Shown here piece by piece: positions 34,689 to 42,942 of a stretch of DNA of 57,802 bases. The notes beneath the pieces are model-generated. The model saw only the letters and a program-made list of their open reading frames with translations. It was not told the origin of the DNA and did not search any database. Each line of letters starts with the position of its first letter. Positions within the stretch are counted from its first letter, which is position 1. The stretch spans positions 1 to 57,802 of the forward strand of contig JAEZOB010000051.1 of the NCBI GenBank assembly GCA_023414355.1, given 5' to 3'. The position numbers and the translations under genes are program-made. Source of the stretch: Bacillota bacterium. Lineage in GTDB: Bacteria > Bacillota > Clostridia > Lachnospirales > Lachnospiraceae.

Positions 34689-35666
34689 ATGGGACATGCG
34701 GCAATAACAGGACTGGGAAGCTATCTGCCTGAGAATCGTATGACGAACGACGATATGGCAAAGTTGGTTGAGACCAGTGATGAATGGATTGCTTCCAGGA
34801 CCGGAATAAGGGAAAGGCGGATCACAGCAGGAGAGACAACCTCAGAGCTTGCTTATCAAGCAGGGAAAAGGGCTTTGAAAGACGCAGGTCTTGAGCCTGA
34901 GAAATTGGATTTAATTATCTGTGCCACGATTTCTCCTGATTCCTTTATGCCGTCGGTTGCCTGTATCGTACAAGATAAGCTCGGCGCCCGGACAGCGGCG
35001 GCTTTTGATCTCTCTGCTGCATGCAGCGGCTTTGTCTATGGAATTACAGTAGCAACAGCATTTATAGAAAGTGGAATGTATCGGAATATTCTTGTCATTG
35101 GTGCCGAGACCCTCTCCAAAGCTTTGGATTGGTCAGATCGTTCCACTTGCGTACTCTTTGGAGACGGAGCAGGAGCGGCAGTGGTACAGAGCTCCGATCA
35201 AAACGGAATACTGGCTATGAACCTATTGAGTGACGGCAGCAAACAGGATTATCTCTGTCTGTCGGGCTTACCTCTCTGTAATCCCTTCCTTACACCACCG
35301 GAAGTAAATCGACCTGTCATTACGATGAAGGGTCAGGAGGTATTTAAGTTTGCTGTAAGAAGTATTGCAGAGAATATCAAGTCGGTTCTATCAAAGACCT
35401 CGCTACAGAAGGAGGATATCCAATATATCGTCGCACATCAGGCAAATTGTCGTATCCTTGAGCAAGCTGCCAAGACCTGCGGTATCGAGCCGGAGAAATT
35501 CTTCATGAACCTGAATCGTTACGGCAATACCTCTGCTGCCACGATTGGGATTGCCTTGGATGAGATGCAGCAGAAGGGAATGTTACACTCAGGAGATAAA
35601 ATCATAATGATAGGTTTCGGGGGTGGAATGACCAGCGGGGCAGTACTGATTGAATGGAATAAATAA
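34689..35666 (+). CDS. fabH: 3-oxoacyl-ACP synthase III FabH
   Basis: 325 residues. It starts each fatty acid by condensing acetyl- or branched acyl-CoA with malonyl-ACP. The catalytic triad is visible: Cys112 in LSAACSGFVYG, His in VAHQANCRI (near 246) and Asn in NRYGNTSAA (near 276). AAGGAGG lies 8 bases before the ATG at 34689. It follows fabT by 25 bases. Confidence 0.96.
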   Translation: MGHAAITGLGSYLPENRMTNDDMAKLVETSDEWIASRTGIRERRITAGETTSELAYQAGKRALKDAGLEPEKLDLIICATISPDSFMPSVACIVQDKLGARTAAAFDLSAACSGFVYGITVATAFIESGMYRNILVIGAETLSKALDWSDRSTCVLFGDGAGAAVVQSSDQNGILAMNLLSDGSKQDYLCLSGLPLCNPFLTPPEVNRPVITMKGQEVFKFAVRSIAENIKSVLSKTSLQKEDIQYIVAHQANCRILEQAAKTCGIEPEKFFMNLNRYGNTSAATIGIALDEMQQKGMLHSGDKIIMIGFGGGMTSGAVLIEWNK

Positions 35667-35679
35667 GTACTTACTTTTT

Positions 35680-35698
35680 TTTGAAGTAATAATTCAAA
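35680..35698. promoter_or_regulatory. TTTGAA-N7-TTCAAA dyad before acpP
   Basis: Perfect 6-bp inverted repeat after fabH. The half-sites resemble FabT half-sites but the 7-bp spacing differs from the 3-bp spacing at 34107. A strong AAGGAGGTGAGG (35704-35715) follows but leads to no ATG/GTG/TTG frame of useful length. Possible second FabT-related site or a vestige. Confidence 0.4.
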
Positions 35699-35844
35699 TA
35701 TTTTAAGGAGGTGAGGCAGTTTCAAGAAATCACGGAATAAAATGACGATGAAATGGATATATCAATGAGATAATATACCGGAGACATAAAAGCTAACCCG
35801 GAAAAGGTAAATAATTCAATTATATAATCTTTTAGAAGGAGGAT

Positions 35845-35865
35845 ATCTTCTCAGATTGGGAAGAT
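35845..35865 (+). other. Hairpin between Shine-Dalgarno and acpP start
   Basis: ATCTTC (35845-35850) pairs with GAAGAT (35860-35865), whose last two bases belong to the ATG at 35864. AAGGAGG (35836-35842) lies just upstream, too far from the ATG unless this stem forms. Confidence 0.5.
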
Positions 35866-36109
35866 GATTAAGAAAATGGATTTAAACAAAATAAAAGAAT
35901 TAGTAGCAGATCAGTTGGGTGTAGATATTGCAGAGCTTACACAGGAGACATCATTAAAAGAGGATTTGAATGCGGATTCCCTGGACTTATTCCAGATCAT
36001 TATGTCCTTGGAAGAAGAATTCGGAATTGAGATTCCTACCGAGGATACAGAAAGCATCGCTACCATTGGTGACATTGAAAATTACTTAAACAGCAGAAAA
36101 GAAGATTAG
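35864..36109 (+). CDS. acpP: Acyl carrier protein AcpP
   Basis: 81 residues if read from 35864, or 77 from the in-frame ATG at 35876, which is closer to the usual ACP length. The phosphopantetheine site is Ser39 in DLNADSLDLFQ. Very acidic helical protein with EEEFGIEIPTED. The gene stands between fabH and fabK, where streptococci also keep a dedicated ACP. Start choice is uncertain because of the hairpin described at 35845. Confidence 0.93.
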   Translation: MIKKMDLNKIKELVADQLGVDIAELTQETSLKEDLNADSLDLFQIIMSLEEEFGIEIPTEDTESIATIGDIENYLNSRKED

Positions 36110-36150
36110 GACCAGGGGACAACTCTGAGGAAGATGGAGAGTATAGTGCG

Positions 36151-37083
36151 ATGAAATCTAGAGTATGCGATTTACTGGAGATAGAATACCCGATATTTCA
36201 GGGAGCAATGGCAAGAATATCCGATGCTTCCTTAGCTTCTGCAGTGTCTGAGGCCGGTGGTCTCGGGATCATTGCCGGAGGAACAGCACCGGTAGAGCAT
36301 ATCCGTGCGGAGGTCAGGAAGGCAAAGGAATTGACAAAGAAGCCTTTTGGTGTAAATATCATGCTGCTCAGTGAATTTGCTGACGGAATGGCGCAGATGG
36401 TTTGTGAAGAGGGTGTAAAGGTGGTTACCACAGGCGCTGGGGCTCCCGGTAAATATATGGAGCAGTGGAAAGCATATGGAATTAAGGTGATCCCTGTCGT
36501 TCCCTCCGTAGCAATTGCAAAGCGTATGGTGAGAAGCGGAGCAGATGCGGTCATTGCCGAAGGTACCGAATCAGGAGGTCATGTAGGCGAATTGACTACG
36601 ATGGCACTCGTACCACAGGTAGTGGATGCTGTCGAAGTTCCGGTCATTGCTGCAGGTGGTATTGCAGACGGCCGTGGAGTGGCAGCCGCTTTTATACTCG
36701 GAGCAGAAGCCGTGCAGGTCGGAACAAGATTTCTGTCTGCTTATGAATGTACCGTTCATCCTAATTATAAACAAAAAGTGCTGAATGCTAAGGATATTGA
36801 TACGGTTGTAACTGGACGTTGTACCGGTCATCCGGTAAGAATATTAAAGAATAAGCTTAGTCGTAAATTCCTGGAGTTGGAAGCAGCAGGTGCAACCATC
36901 CCTGAGATTGAGCAGCTTGGGGTCGGAGCCCTGGCGAAGGCAGTCGTTGAAGGCGATATGGACTTCGGAAGTGTCATGGCAGGGCAGGTTTCTGCAATGA
37001 TCAATAAGGAGCAGTCCTGTAAAGAAATTATTGAAGAAATGTTTCGTGAAGCAGGGCAGCTGCTTTCCCGAGACTGGAGGTAA
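36151..37083 (+). CDS. fabK: Enoyl-ACP reductase II FabK
   Basis: 310 residues, FMN-dependent TIM-barrel enoyl reductase that completes each elongation cycle, replacing FabI. Visible: EYPIFQGAMARISD, GGLGIIAGGTAP, VNIMLL, ESGGHVGELTTMALVPQV (family-typical His near 144) and AAGGIADGRGVAAAFILGA with VQVGTRFL for flavin phosphate. The operon position between acpP and fabD argues for FabK over nitronate monooxygenase. Organisms relying on FabK are generally insensitive to FabI inhibitors. Confidence 0.94.
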   Translation: MKSRVCDLLEIEYPIFQGAMARISDASLASAVSEAGGLGIIAGGTAPVEHIRAEVRKAKELTKKPFGVNIMLLSEFADGMAQMVCEEGVKVVTTGAGAPGKYMEQWKAYGIKVIPVVPSVAIAKRMVRSGADAVIAEGTESGGHVGELTTMALVPQVVDAVEVPVIAAGGIADGRGVAAAFILGAEAVQVGTRFLSAYECTVHPNYKQKVLNAKDIDTVVTGRCTGHPVRILKNKLSRKFLELEAAGATIPEIEQLGVGALAKAVVEGDMDFGSVMAGQVSAMINKEQSCKEIIEEMFREAGQLLSRDWR

Positions 37084-37085
37084 CC

Positions 37086-38018
37086 ATGGGCAAAAAAGCA
37101 TTTTTATTTGCAGGTCAGGGTGCTCAGTATGTCGGAATGGGGAAGGAGCTTTATAATACTTTTTCTGTATGCAGACAGACCTATGAAGAAGCAGGAGAAA
37201 GCTTATCGATGAACCTGGCAGAGCTAATCTTTAGTGGGACACCAGAGGAGCTTAATTTAACCGAAAATACGCAGCCTGCGGTAGTGACGATGTCCATCGC
37301 TGCTCTTCGGGCAGTTCAACAGAGCGGAGTAAAACCGGATATTGTTGCAGGATTAAGTCTGGGAGAGTATTCTGCATTGACAGCTGCAGGAGTTTTTACA
37401 CTGTCTCAGGTGATTCCGCTGGTACGCAAACGAGGCCGCTTTATGCAGGAAGCTGTACCGGAAGGAATAGGTAAGATGTGTGCGGTACTAGGCTTAGCTG
37501 AGGAGAAGGTCCGAGAAGCCTGTCTTGAAGCGGGGAAGCTTGGTATTGTCGAGCCTGCGAATTTTAACTGTCCAGGACAGATCGTCATCGGTGGAGAAAT
37601 CGCTGCAGTAGACGAAGCGGCACGTCTGGCTAAGGCAATGGGAGCTATGAAGACTCTGGATCTTGCAGTCAGTGCTCCGTTCCACACTTCGATGCTGAAG
37701 CCAGCAGCTGAACGTTTGAAGGAGGAGCTCGAACCAATGGGGTTGGATGCGTTACAGCTGCCTCTGATTAATAATGTGGAGGCTGATCATACAGCCTCTG
37801 ATCAGGTAAAGCAGCTGCTTTATAGCCAGGTTATGAGCAGTGTGTTATGGGAACAGTCCATCCGTAGAATGATTGCGGAGGGTGTGGACCATTTTATAGA
37901 AATCGGTCCGGGAAAGACCTTATCCGGCTTCGTGCGAAAGATTGACCGTGGACTGAAGGTATCTAACATAGAAGATATCGCTTCTCTTGAGGCTGCAGTG
38001 CATGCACTGCAGAATTAA
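37086..38018 (+). CDS. fabD: Malonyl-CoA:ACP transacylase FabD
   Basis: 310 residues. It transfers malonyl groups to ACP. Catalytic Ser in GLSLGEYSAL (near residue 91; the usual His of GHSLG is Leu here), active-site His in SAPFHTSMLKP (near 200), and GQGAQYVGMGKEL at the N terminus. It starts 2 bases after fabK, suggesting translational coupling. Its stop codon lies in the first unit of a 44-bp tandem repeat. Confidence 0.95.
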   Translation: MGKKAFLFAGQGAQYVGMGKELYNTFSVCRQTYEEAGESLSMNLAELIFSGTPEELNLTENTQPAVVTMSIAALRAVQQSGVKPDIVAGLSLGEYSALTAAGVFTLSQVIPLVRKRGRFMQEAVPEGIGKMCAVLGLAEEKVREACLEAGKLGIVEPANFNCPGQIVIGGEIAAVDEAARLAKAMGAMKTLDLAVSAPFHTSMLKPAAERLKEELEPMGLDALQLPLINNVEADHTASDQVKQLLYSQVMSSVLWEQSIRRMIAEGVDHFIEIGPGKTLSGFVRKIDRGLKVSNIEDIASLEAAVHALQN

Positions 38019-38110
38019 GGCCCTGTGGAGGATATTCTGCGGTGAACGTATTTCAGAATTAAGGTACTGTAGAGGATACTCTGCTGAGTAATACAATGCA
38101 GAATAATACA
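38010..38110 (+). repeat. 44-bp imperfect tandem repeat covering the fabD 3' end
   Basis: CAGAATTAAGG starts at 38010 and 38054, and CAGAATAAT at 38099. Units share GAGGATA-TCTGC. The first unit contains the fabD stop codon, so the fabD-fabG spacer arose by duplication of the end of fabD. Confidence 0.75.
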
Positions 38111-38157
38111 TTGCGGAGTATACACGCTGTAGTGTGCAGGATAGAAAGGATAAGAAT

Positions 38158-38898
38158 ATGCCAAACGGAAAGGTTGCAGTAGTTACCGGAGCCGGTAAAG
38201 GAATCGGAAGAGCAATCGCACTTCGATTATCAAAGGAAGGCTATCAGGTTGTGATCAATTATCGCAGCAGTTTAGCACAGGTTGAGGAATTACTGGATAT
38301 GATACGCCAAAGCGGCGGAGAAGCAGCAGCGGTGCAGGCGGATGTAAGTCTGGAAGAAGAAGCAAAGCAGCTGATCAATGAAGCAGTCACAATATATGGC
38401 AGAGTAGATATTCTTGTGAATAATGCAGGTATCACTAAGGATAATCTACTTGTAAGAATGTCGGAAGAGGAATTTTGCAATGTGATCGACATTAATTTAA
38501 AGGGCTCCTTCCTCTGCATGAAATATGCATCAAAGCAGATGCTGAAGCAGAGAAGCGGCAGCATTATCAATATATCCTCTGTAGTTGGGCTTACCGGCAA
38601 TGTTGGTCAGACCAATTATGCTGCATCCAAGGCTGGCATCATTGGTCTGACGAAGGCGGCTGCCAGGGAACTGGCATCCCGTGGAATTACAGTAAATGCG
38701 GTTGCCCCGGGCTTCATTGGAACTGAAATGACAGAGAAGCTTGAGGATAAGTTCAAAGAGGCGAACCTAACCAATATTCCTATGAAACGATATGGGACAC
38801 CGGAAGAGGTGGCGGCAGCAGTCAGCTTCCTGGCTTCCGAGGCTGCCAATTACATCACCGGGCAGGTGCTGCAGGTGGATGGCGGAATGGTAATGTAG
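38158..38898 (+). CDS. fabG: 3-oxoacyl-ACP reductase FabG
   Basis: 246 residues, short-chain dehydrogenase. NADPH-binding TGAGKGIGRAIA (near residue 10), NNAGI (near 88), catalytic Ser in NISSVVGL (near 138) and YAASKAG (Tyr and Lys near 154-158). It reduces 3-ketoacyl-ACP. The ATG at 38158 with AAAGGATA upstream is preferred over a GTG at 38134 that adds eight charged residues not typical for the family. Confidence 0.95.
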   Translation: MPNGKVAVVTGAGKGIGRAIALRLSKEGYQVVINYRSSLAQVEELLDMIRQSGGEAAAVQADVSLEEEAKQLINEAVTIYGRVDILVNNAGITKDNLLVRMSEEEFCNVIDINLKGSFLCMKYASKQMLKQRSGSIINISSVVGLTGNVGQTNYAASKAGIIGLTKAAARELASRGITVNAVAPGFIGTEMTEKLEDKFKEANLTNIPMKRYGTPEEVAAAVSFLASEAANYITGQVLQVDGGMVM

Positions 38899-38908
38899 GA
38901 GGAAGAGT

Positions 38909-40144
38909 ATGGACCATAGAGTAGTGATTACGGGGCTGGGTGCTATTACCCCCATCGGTAATAATGTTGACGAGTTTTTTAGTAATGTAAAAGCAGGTAA
39001 ATGTGGAATTGATTTTATCACAGGTTTTGATACCGAAGCCTTTCAGGTAAAGGTCGCAGCCCAGGTAAAGGATTTTGATCCGAAGAATTATATGGATTTC
39101 AAGGAATCTAAAAGAATGGATCGTTTCTCACAGTATGCTGTGGCAGCTGCGAAGGAAGCACTGGAGGATTCCGGGATTGATTTAGAGAAGATTGACAGAG
39201 AAAGGTTTGGTGTAATCGTAGGCTCCGGTATCGGAGGACTCGGTTTGATTGAGAAAGAGACGAACACCTTGACAGAAAAGGGACCCAGAAGGGTAAACCC
39301 TCTGTTTATCCCCATGACAATTACCAATATGGCAGCAGGAAATGTTGCAATTCAATTTGGAGCCAAGGGCATCTGTACGAATGTAGTAACAGCATGTGCT
39401 ACCGGTAATAACAGCATCGGAGAAGCCTTCCGCAGTATTAAGCACGGTTATGCCGACGTCATTCTGGCAGGAGGAACCGAGAGCTCGGTTACGCCGCTGG
39501 GAGTAGCGGGTTTTTCTGCCTTGACTGCTCTTTCTACCAGCACAGATCCTCTACGGGCATCTATACCTTTCGATAAAGACAGAGATGGATTTGTCATGGG
39601 AGAAGGCGCCGGTATTCTGTTGCTGGAGGACTATGAGCATGCAATAGCACGCAGTGCGAAGATTTATGCAGAAATCGTTGGTTACGGTGCAACCTGTGAT
39701 GCTTATCATATTACAGCCCCCGCCTCTGACGGAGAGGGCGGTGCAAGAGCGATGAAGCTGGCGATGACAGAAGCAGGAATTACTCCGAAGGAAGTATCCT
39801 ATATCAATGCCCATGGTACCAGTACCCCGACCAACGACAGAACGGAGACATTAGCGATGAAGCTGGCGATGGGAGAGGAGGCTTATCGTGTTCCGGTAAG
39901 CTCCACCAAGTCAATGATTGGTCATCTCCTTGGAGCAGCTGGAGCGGTAGAAGCGGTGATCTGCATTAAATCCCTGGAGGAAGGGTTTATCCCGGCAACG
40001 ATAGGTCTTACTAATCAGGACGAGGAATGTGATCTTGATTATGTACCTTTGACCGGAAGAAAAGCTGAGCTTAAGTATGCTATGTCCAATTCTCTTGGAT
40101 TTGGTGGTCATAATGCCACTCTGTTGTTTAAAGGCTGGAATTAA
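38909..40144 (+). CDS. fabF: 3-oxoacyl-ACP synthase II FabF
   Basis: 411 residues. Elongating ketosynthase. Cys-His-His triad: Cys in VTACATGNNSIGEAF (near 165), His in YINAHGTSTPTNDRTE (near 303) and His in SMIGHLLGAAGAVEA (near 339). GGAGG lies 6 bases before the ATG, 10 bases after fabG. Confidence 0.96.
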   Translation: MDHRVVITGLGAITPIGNNVDEFFSNVKAGKCGIDFITGFDTEAFQVKVAAQVKDFDPKNYMDFKESKRMDRFSQYAVAAAKEALEDSGIDLEKIDRERFGVIVGSGIGGLGLIEKETNTLTEKGPRRVNPLFIPMTITNMAAGNVAIQFGAKGICTNVVTACATGNNSIGEAFRSIKHGYADVILAGGTESSVTPLGVAGFSALTALSTSTDPLRASIPFDKDRDGFVMGEGAGILLLEDYEHAIARSAKIYAEIVGYGATCDAYHITAPASDGEGGARAMKLAMTEAGITPKEVSYINAHGTSTPTNDRTETLAMKLAMGEEAYRVPVSSTKSMIGHLLGAAGAVEAVICIKSLEEGFIPATIGLTNQDEECDLDYVPLTGRKAELKYAMSNSLGFGGHNATLLFKGWN

Positions 40145-40194
40145 CGAACTACTGCGGGTGAGTTGTAATCAGGATGATTAGTTGGAGGTAAACG

Positions 40195-40776
40195 ATGGAT
40201 TATAAGACAATAGTTAATTTGATGAAGGAAATGAGCCATACCGAATTAACAAAGCTTGAGATAGAAGAAGAGGGCTTTCGAATCTGTATTGAGAAGGGCA
40301 AAAAGGACGAGGGAGAGCAGGGAAATACTCCTCAGCTTGCCTGGGGACAGAATATGATGCCGCAGTTTTTGCCTGGAATGTATGCACCCGGGCAGATGAT
40401 GCCAACTATACCTGCCTTCCAGGGTACTGTACAAAATACAGCTGCCTTTGCGGTAGAAGGAACGAATGTCACAACAGCATCAGGAAGTACTGCTAGTGTA
40501 GAAGAGAAAGTAAGCCGTGATATTGCAGTCGACGATTCGCATCATAAGAAGCTGGTATCACCTATGGTAGGAACCTTTTATGCGCAAGCATCGCCTGATA
40601 AGCCTCCCTTTGTCAAGGTGGGCGATCGCGTGAAGAAAGGGCAGACCATCTGCATTATTGAAGCCATGAAGCTGATGAATGAGATCGAAAGCGAGCATGA
40701 CGGAGAAGTTGTAAAGATACTCACTAAGAATGAGGATATGGTAGAATTCGGTCAGCCGTTATTCTTAATCAAATAA
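40195..40776 (+). CDS. accB: Biotin carboxyl carrier protein AccB
   Basis: 193 residues. The N-terminal ~45 residues pack in the acetyl-CoA carboxylase complex, then comes a flexible Pro/Met/Ala-rich linker, and a C-terminal biotinyl domain (about 118-193) with biotin attached to Lys159 in EAMKLMNEIE. GGAGG precedes the ATG. Part of the malonyl-CoA-forming enzyme with AccC, AccD and AccA downstream. Confidence 0.95.
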   Translation: MDYKTIVNLMKEMSHTELTKLEIEEEGFRICIEKGKKDEGEQGNTPQLAWGQNMMPQFLPGMYAPGQMMPTIPAFQGTVQNTAAFAVEGTNVTTASGSTASVEEKVSRDIAVDDSHHKKLVSPMVGTFYAQASPDKPPFVKVGDRVKKGQTICIIEAMKLMNEIESEHDGEVVKILTKNEDMVEFGQPLFLIK

Positions 40777-40781
40777 GGAAA

Positions 40782-40960
40782 GATAATTCTGAAAGAACCA
40801 GAATTATCCGGAAGAACTCCAGAATAGAAATCAAACGAATTCAAGAATTCGTTATGGAATTTCATCCTGAACTTCTTCAAGTGTGAAGTGCTTTTTCTTC
40901 ACATAAACTTCATCACATTTGCGTCTACTTTGGTGTTCATGTATGAAGTGTGAGTAAAAG
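40782..40960. repeat. Cluster of inverted repeats between accB and fabZ
   Basis: Three hairpins in a row: GATAATTCTG/CAGAATTATC (40782-40808), AACGAATTC-AA-GAATTCGTT (40834-40853), and the family hairpin AGTGTGAAG...CTTCACA (about 40879-40903). The spacer is 223 bases with no gene, unusually long for this operon. Confidence 0.7.
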
Positions 40961-40999
40961 CGATTAAGCCGTCGTATGGGCGGTGGAATGGAGATTACT

Positions 41000-41431
41000 A
41001 TGCTGAATATCGATGAAATACAGAAAATATTACCGCATCGCCCCCCATTTCTGCTGGTAGACAGAGTGGAAGAACTGGAACCGGGTAAGGGAGCTACCGG
41101 AAAAAAATGCGTATCCATGAATGAACCCTTCTTTGTGGGGCATTTTCCCGGAAAGGCAGTGATGCCGGGTGTACTGATTCTTGAAGCATTAGCGCAAATG
41201 GGAGCGATCTGCATGCTGACAGTACCGGGAAATGAGGGAAAGCTTGTATTCTTTGGTGGTATTGATAAAGTGAAATTTAAACGCCAGGTGGTTCCGGGGG
41301 ATGTGCTGACTCTGGATGTAGAGATTACGAGGAGTAAGGGCAGCTTTGGTGTCGGAACAGCAGTTGCTTATGTGGATGGGCAGGTAGCATGCGAAGCAGT
41401 TCTGACCTTTGCACTGAAAGACCGTGAATAA
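41000..41431 (+). CDS. fabZ: 3-hydroxyacyl-ACP dehydratase FabZ
   Basis: 143 residues, hot-dog fold. Catalytic His48 in GHFPGKAVMPG and Glu62 in LILEALAQ; LPHRPPFLLVDRV at the start is diagnostic. The ATG at 41000 (MLNIDEIQKIL) with GGAG upstream is used rather than an in-frame start 8 codons earlier. Only one fabZ-like gene is present. Confidence 0.95.
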   Translation: MLNIDEIQKILPHRPPFLLVDRVEELEPGKGATGKKCVSMNEPFFVGHFPGKAVMPGVLILEALAQMGAICMLTVPGNEGKLVFFGGIDKVKFKRQVVPGDVLTLDVEITRSKGSFGVGTAVAYVDGQVACEAVLTFALKDRE

Positions 41432-41491
41432 TGTGTATCAAAGTCAATTCTTCAAGGATGTCGAATTGAATTGAGTAAGGAGAGAACGGTA

Positions 41492-42850
41492 ATGTTTAAG
41501 AAAATATTGATAGCGAACCGCGGCGAGATTGCGGTCAGAATTATCCGTGCCTGTAAAGAGATGGATATTGAGACGGTTGCGGTATACTCAGAAGCAGACA
41601 AGGATGCCCTACACGTCATGCTTGCGGATGAGGCTGTATGCATCGGTCCGGCCAGATCCAAGGACAGCTACTTAAATATGCAGAATATCATTAGTGCAAC
41701 TGTATTGACAGGAGCAACAGCGATTCACCCCGGCTTCGGCTTCCTTTCAGAGAACAGCTCCTTTGCTAGAATGTGTGAGGATTGTAATATTACCTTCATT
41801 GGCCCGAAGGCGGATACGATTGATTTACTGGGTAATAAGTCCAAGGCGAGAGAGACCATGCAGAAAGCAGGAGTTCCTGTTGTACCCGGATCTGAGGGAG
41901 AGGTGGAGACAGTAAAGGATGCCATTTTGCTTGCGGAGAAAATCGGATATCCGGTCATGATCAAAGCCTCTGCAGGAGGCGGCGGTAAAGGCATGCGTGC
42001 CGTATATAACGCAGAGGATCTTGAGAAGTCCTACAATTCTGCTAAGGCAGAAGCAAAGGCGGCTTTTGCGGACGATCAGGTGTACATTGAAAAGTTGATC
42101 GTACACCCCAAACATATTGAGTTCCAAATACTCGCCGATCATCATGGCAATGTGGTGCATTTGGGAGAGCGTGACTGTTCTGTACAGCGCCGTAATCAGA
42201 AAATGATCGAGGAGTCTCCATCTGCCGTCATGACAAAGGAGTTACGCTTAATGATGGGTACCGCTGCTGTGAAGGCAGCAAAAGCAACTGGCTATGTCAA
42301 TGCAGGGACGATCGAATTCCTTCTGGACAAAGACAACCATTATTATTTTATGGAAATGAACACAAGAATTCAGGTGGAGCATCCGGTTACAGAGATGGTC
42401 ACCGGTATTGATATGATAAAAGCACAGATCAGGATCGCTGCGGGTGAGGAGATGCCATACCGCCAGGAGAACATTGAATTCAGGGGACATGCGATCGAAT
42501 GCAGAATCAATGCAGAGGATCCGTCTAAGAATTTCATGCCCTGTCCCGGACGTGTCGAGAACGTACTCTTTCCCGGTGGCTTTGGTGTTCGTGTTGACAG
42601 TGCCCTATATCCCGGATATGTGGTACCTTCCTGCTATGATTCTATGCTGGCAAAGGTCATTGCCTACGGGCAAGATCGGGAAGAAGCCATCCTTAGGATG
42701 AGACGTGCCTTATCAGAGCTGATCATAGAAGGGATACAGACTAACACAGAATACCAGTATGAACTGCTCGAAAGGGAAGAAATCATCTCCGGTCATTATC
42801 ACACCGGTTTAATTGAGGTAAATGTGAAGGAAAAGAATCTTCACACTTGA
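41492..42850 (+). CDS. accC: Biotin carboxylase AccC
   Basis: 452 residues. ATP-grasp enzyme that carboxylates biotin on AccB. Visible: ILIANRGEIAVRIIRA, the glycine-rich ATP loop KASAGGGGKGMR (near 160), FMEMNTRIQVEHPVTEMVTG (near 285) with catalytic Glu, Asn and Arg. The last nine codons are part of an inverted-repeat hairpin that recurs elsewhere, giving an atypical tail. GGAGAG precedes the ATG at 41492. Confidence 0.96.
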   Translation: MFKKILIANRGEIAVRIIRACKEMDIETVAVYSEADKDALHVMLADEAVCIGPARSKDSYLNMQNIISATVLTGATAIHPGFGFLSENSSFARMCEDCNITFIGPKADTIDLLGNKSKARETMQKAGVPVVPGSEGEVETVKDAILLAEKIGYPVMIKASAGGGGKGMRAVYNAEDLEKSYNSAKAEAKAAFADDQVYIEKLIVHPKHIEFQILADHHGNVVHLGERDCSVQRRNQKMIEESPSAVMTKELRLMMGTAAVKAAKATGYVNAGTIEFLLDKDNHYYFMEMNTRIQVEHPVTEMVTGIDMIKAQIRIAAGEEMPYRQENIEFRGHAIECRINAEDPSKNFMPCPGRVENVLFPGGFGVRVDSALYPGYVVPSCYDSMLAKVIAYGQDREEAILRMRRALSELIIEGIQTNTEYQYELLEREEIISGHYHTGLIEVNVKEKNLHT

Positions 42851-42920
42851 AGAACTGCAAAGTTCACAACATGAGTTTATATACATAAACTCATGCTTGA
42901 GAGTGAACTCCTTGTTCTTC
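42828..42920. repeat. Inverted-repeat element overlapping the accC 3' end
   Basis: TGTGAAG...CTTCACA lies inside the end of accC and matches, in reverse, the hairpin at 21713 and 40879. Next comes an outer stem GAAGAAC (42849-42855)/GTTCTTC (42914-42920) enclosing CATGAGTTTAT/ATAAACTCATG (42870-42895) and small side arms. Confidence 0.7.
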
Positions 42921-42942
42921 CGGTCTAAGACGGAGGATTATT

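Noticed and set aside
35704..35775. Small peptide after the AAGGAGG at 35704
   Set aside because: The only sensible frame (reading KKSRNKMTMKWIYQ) lacks a normal start codon at the right distance.
36151..37083. Nitronate monooxygenase
   Set aside because: The fold is shared, but operon position and FabK motifs favour enoyl-ACP reductase.
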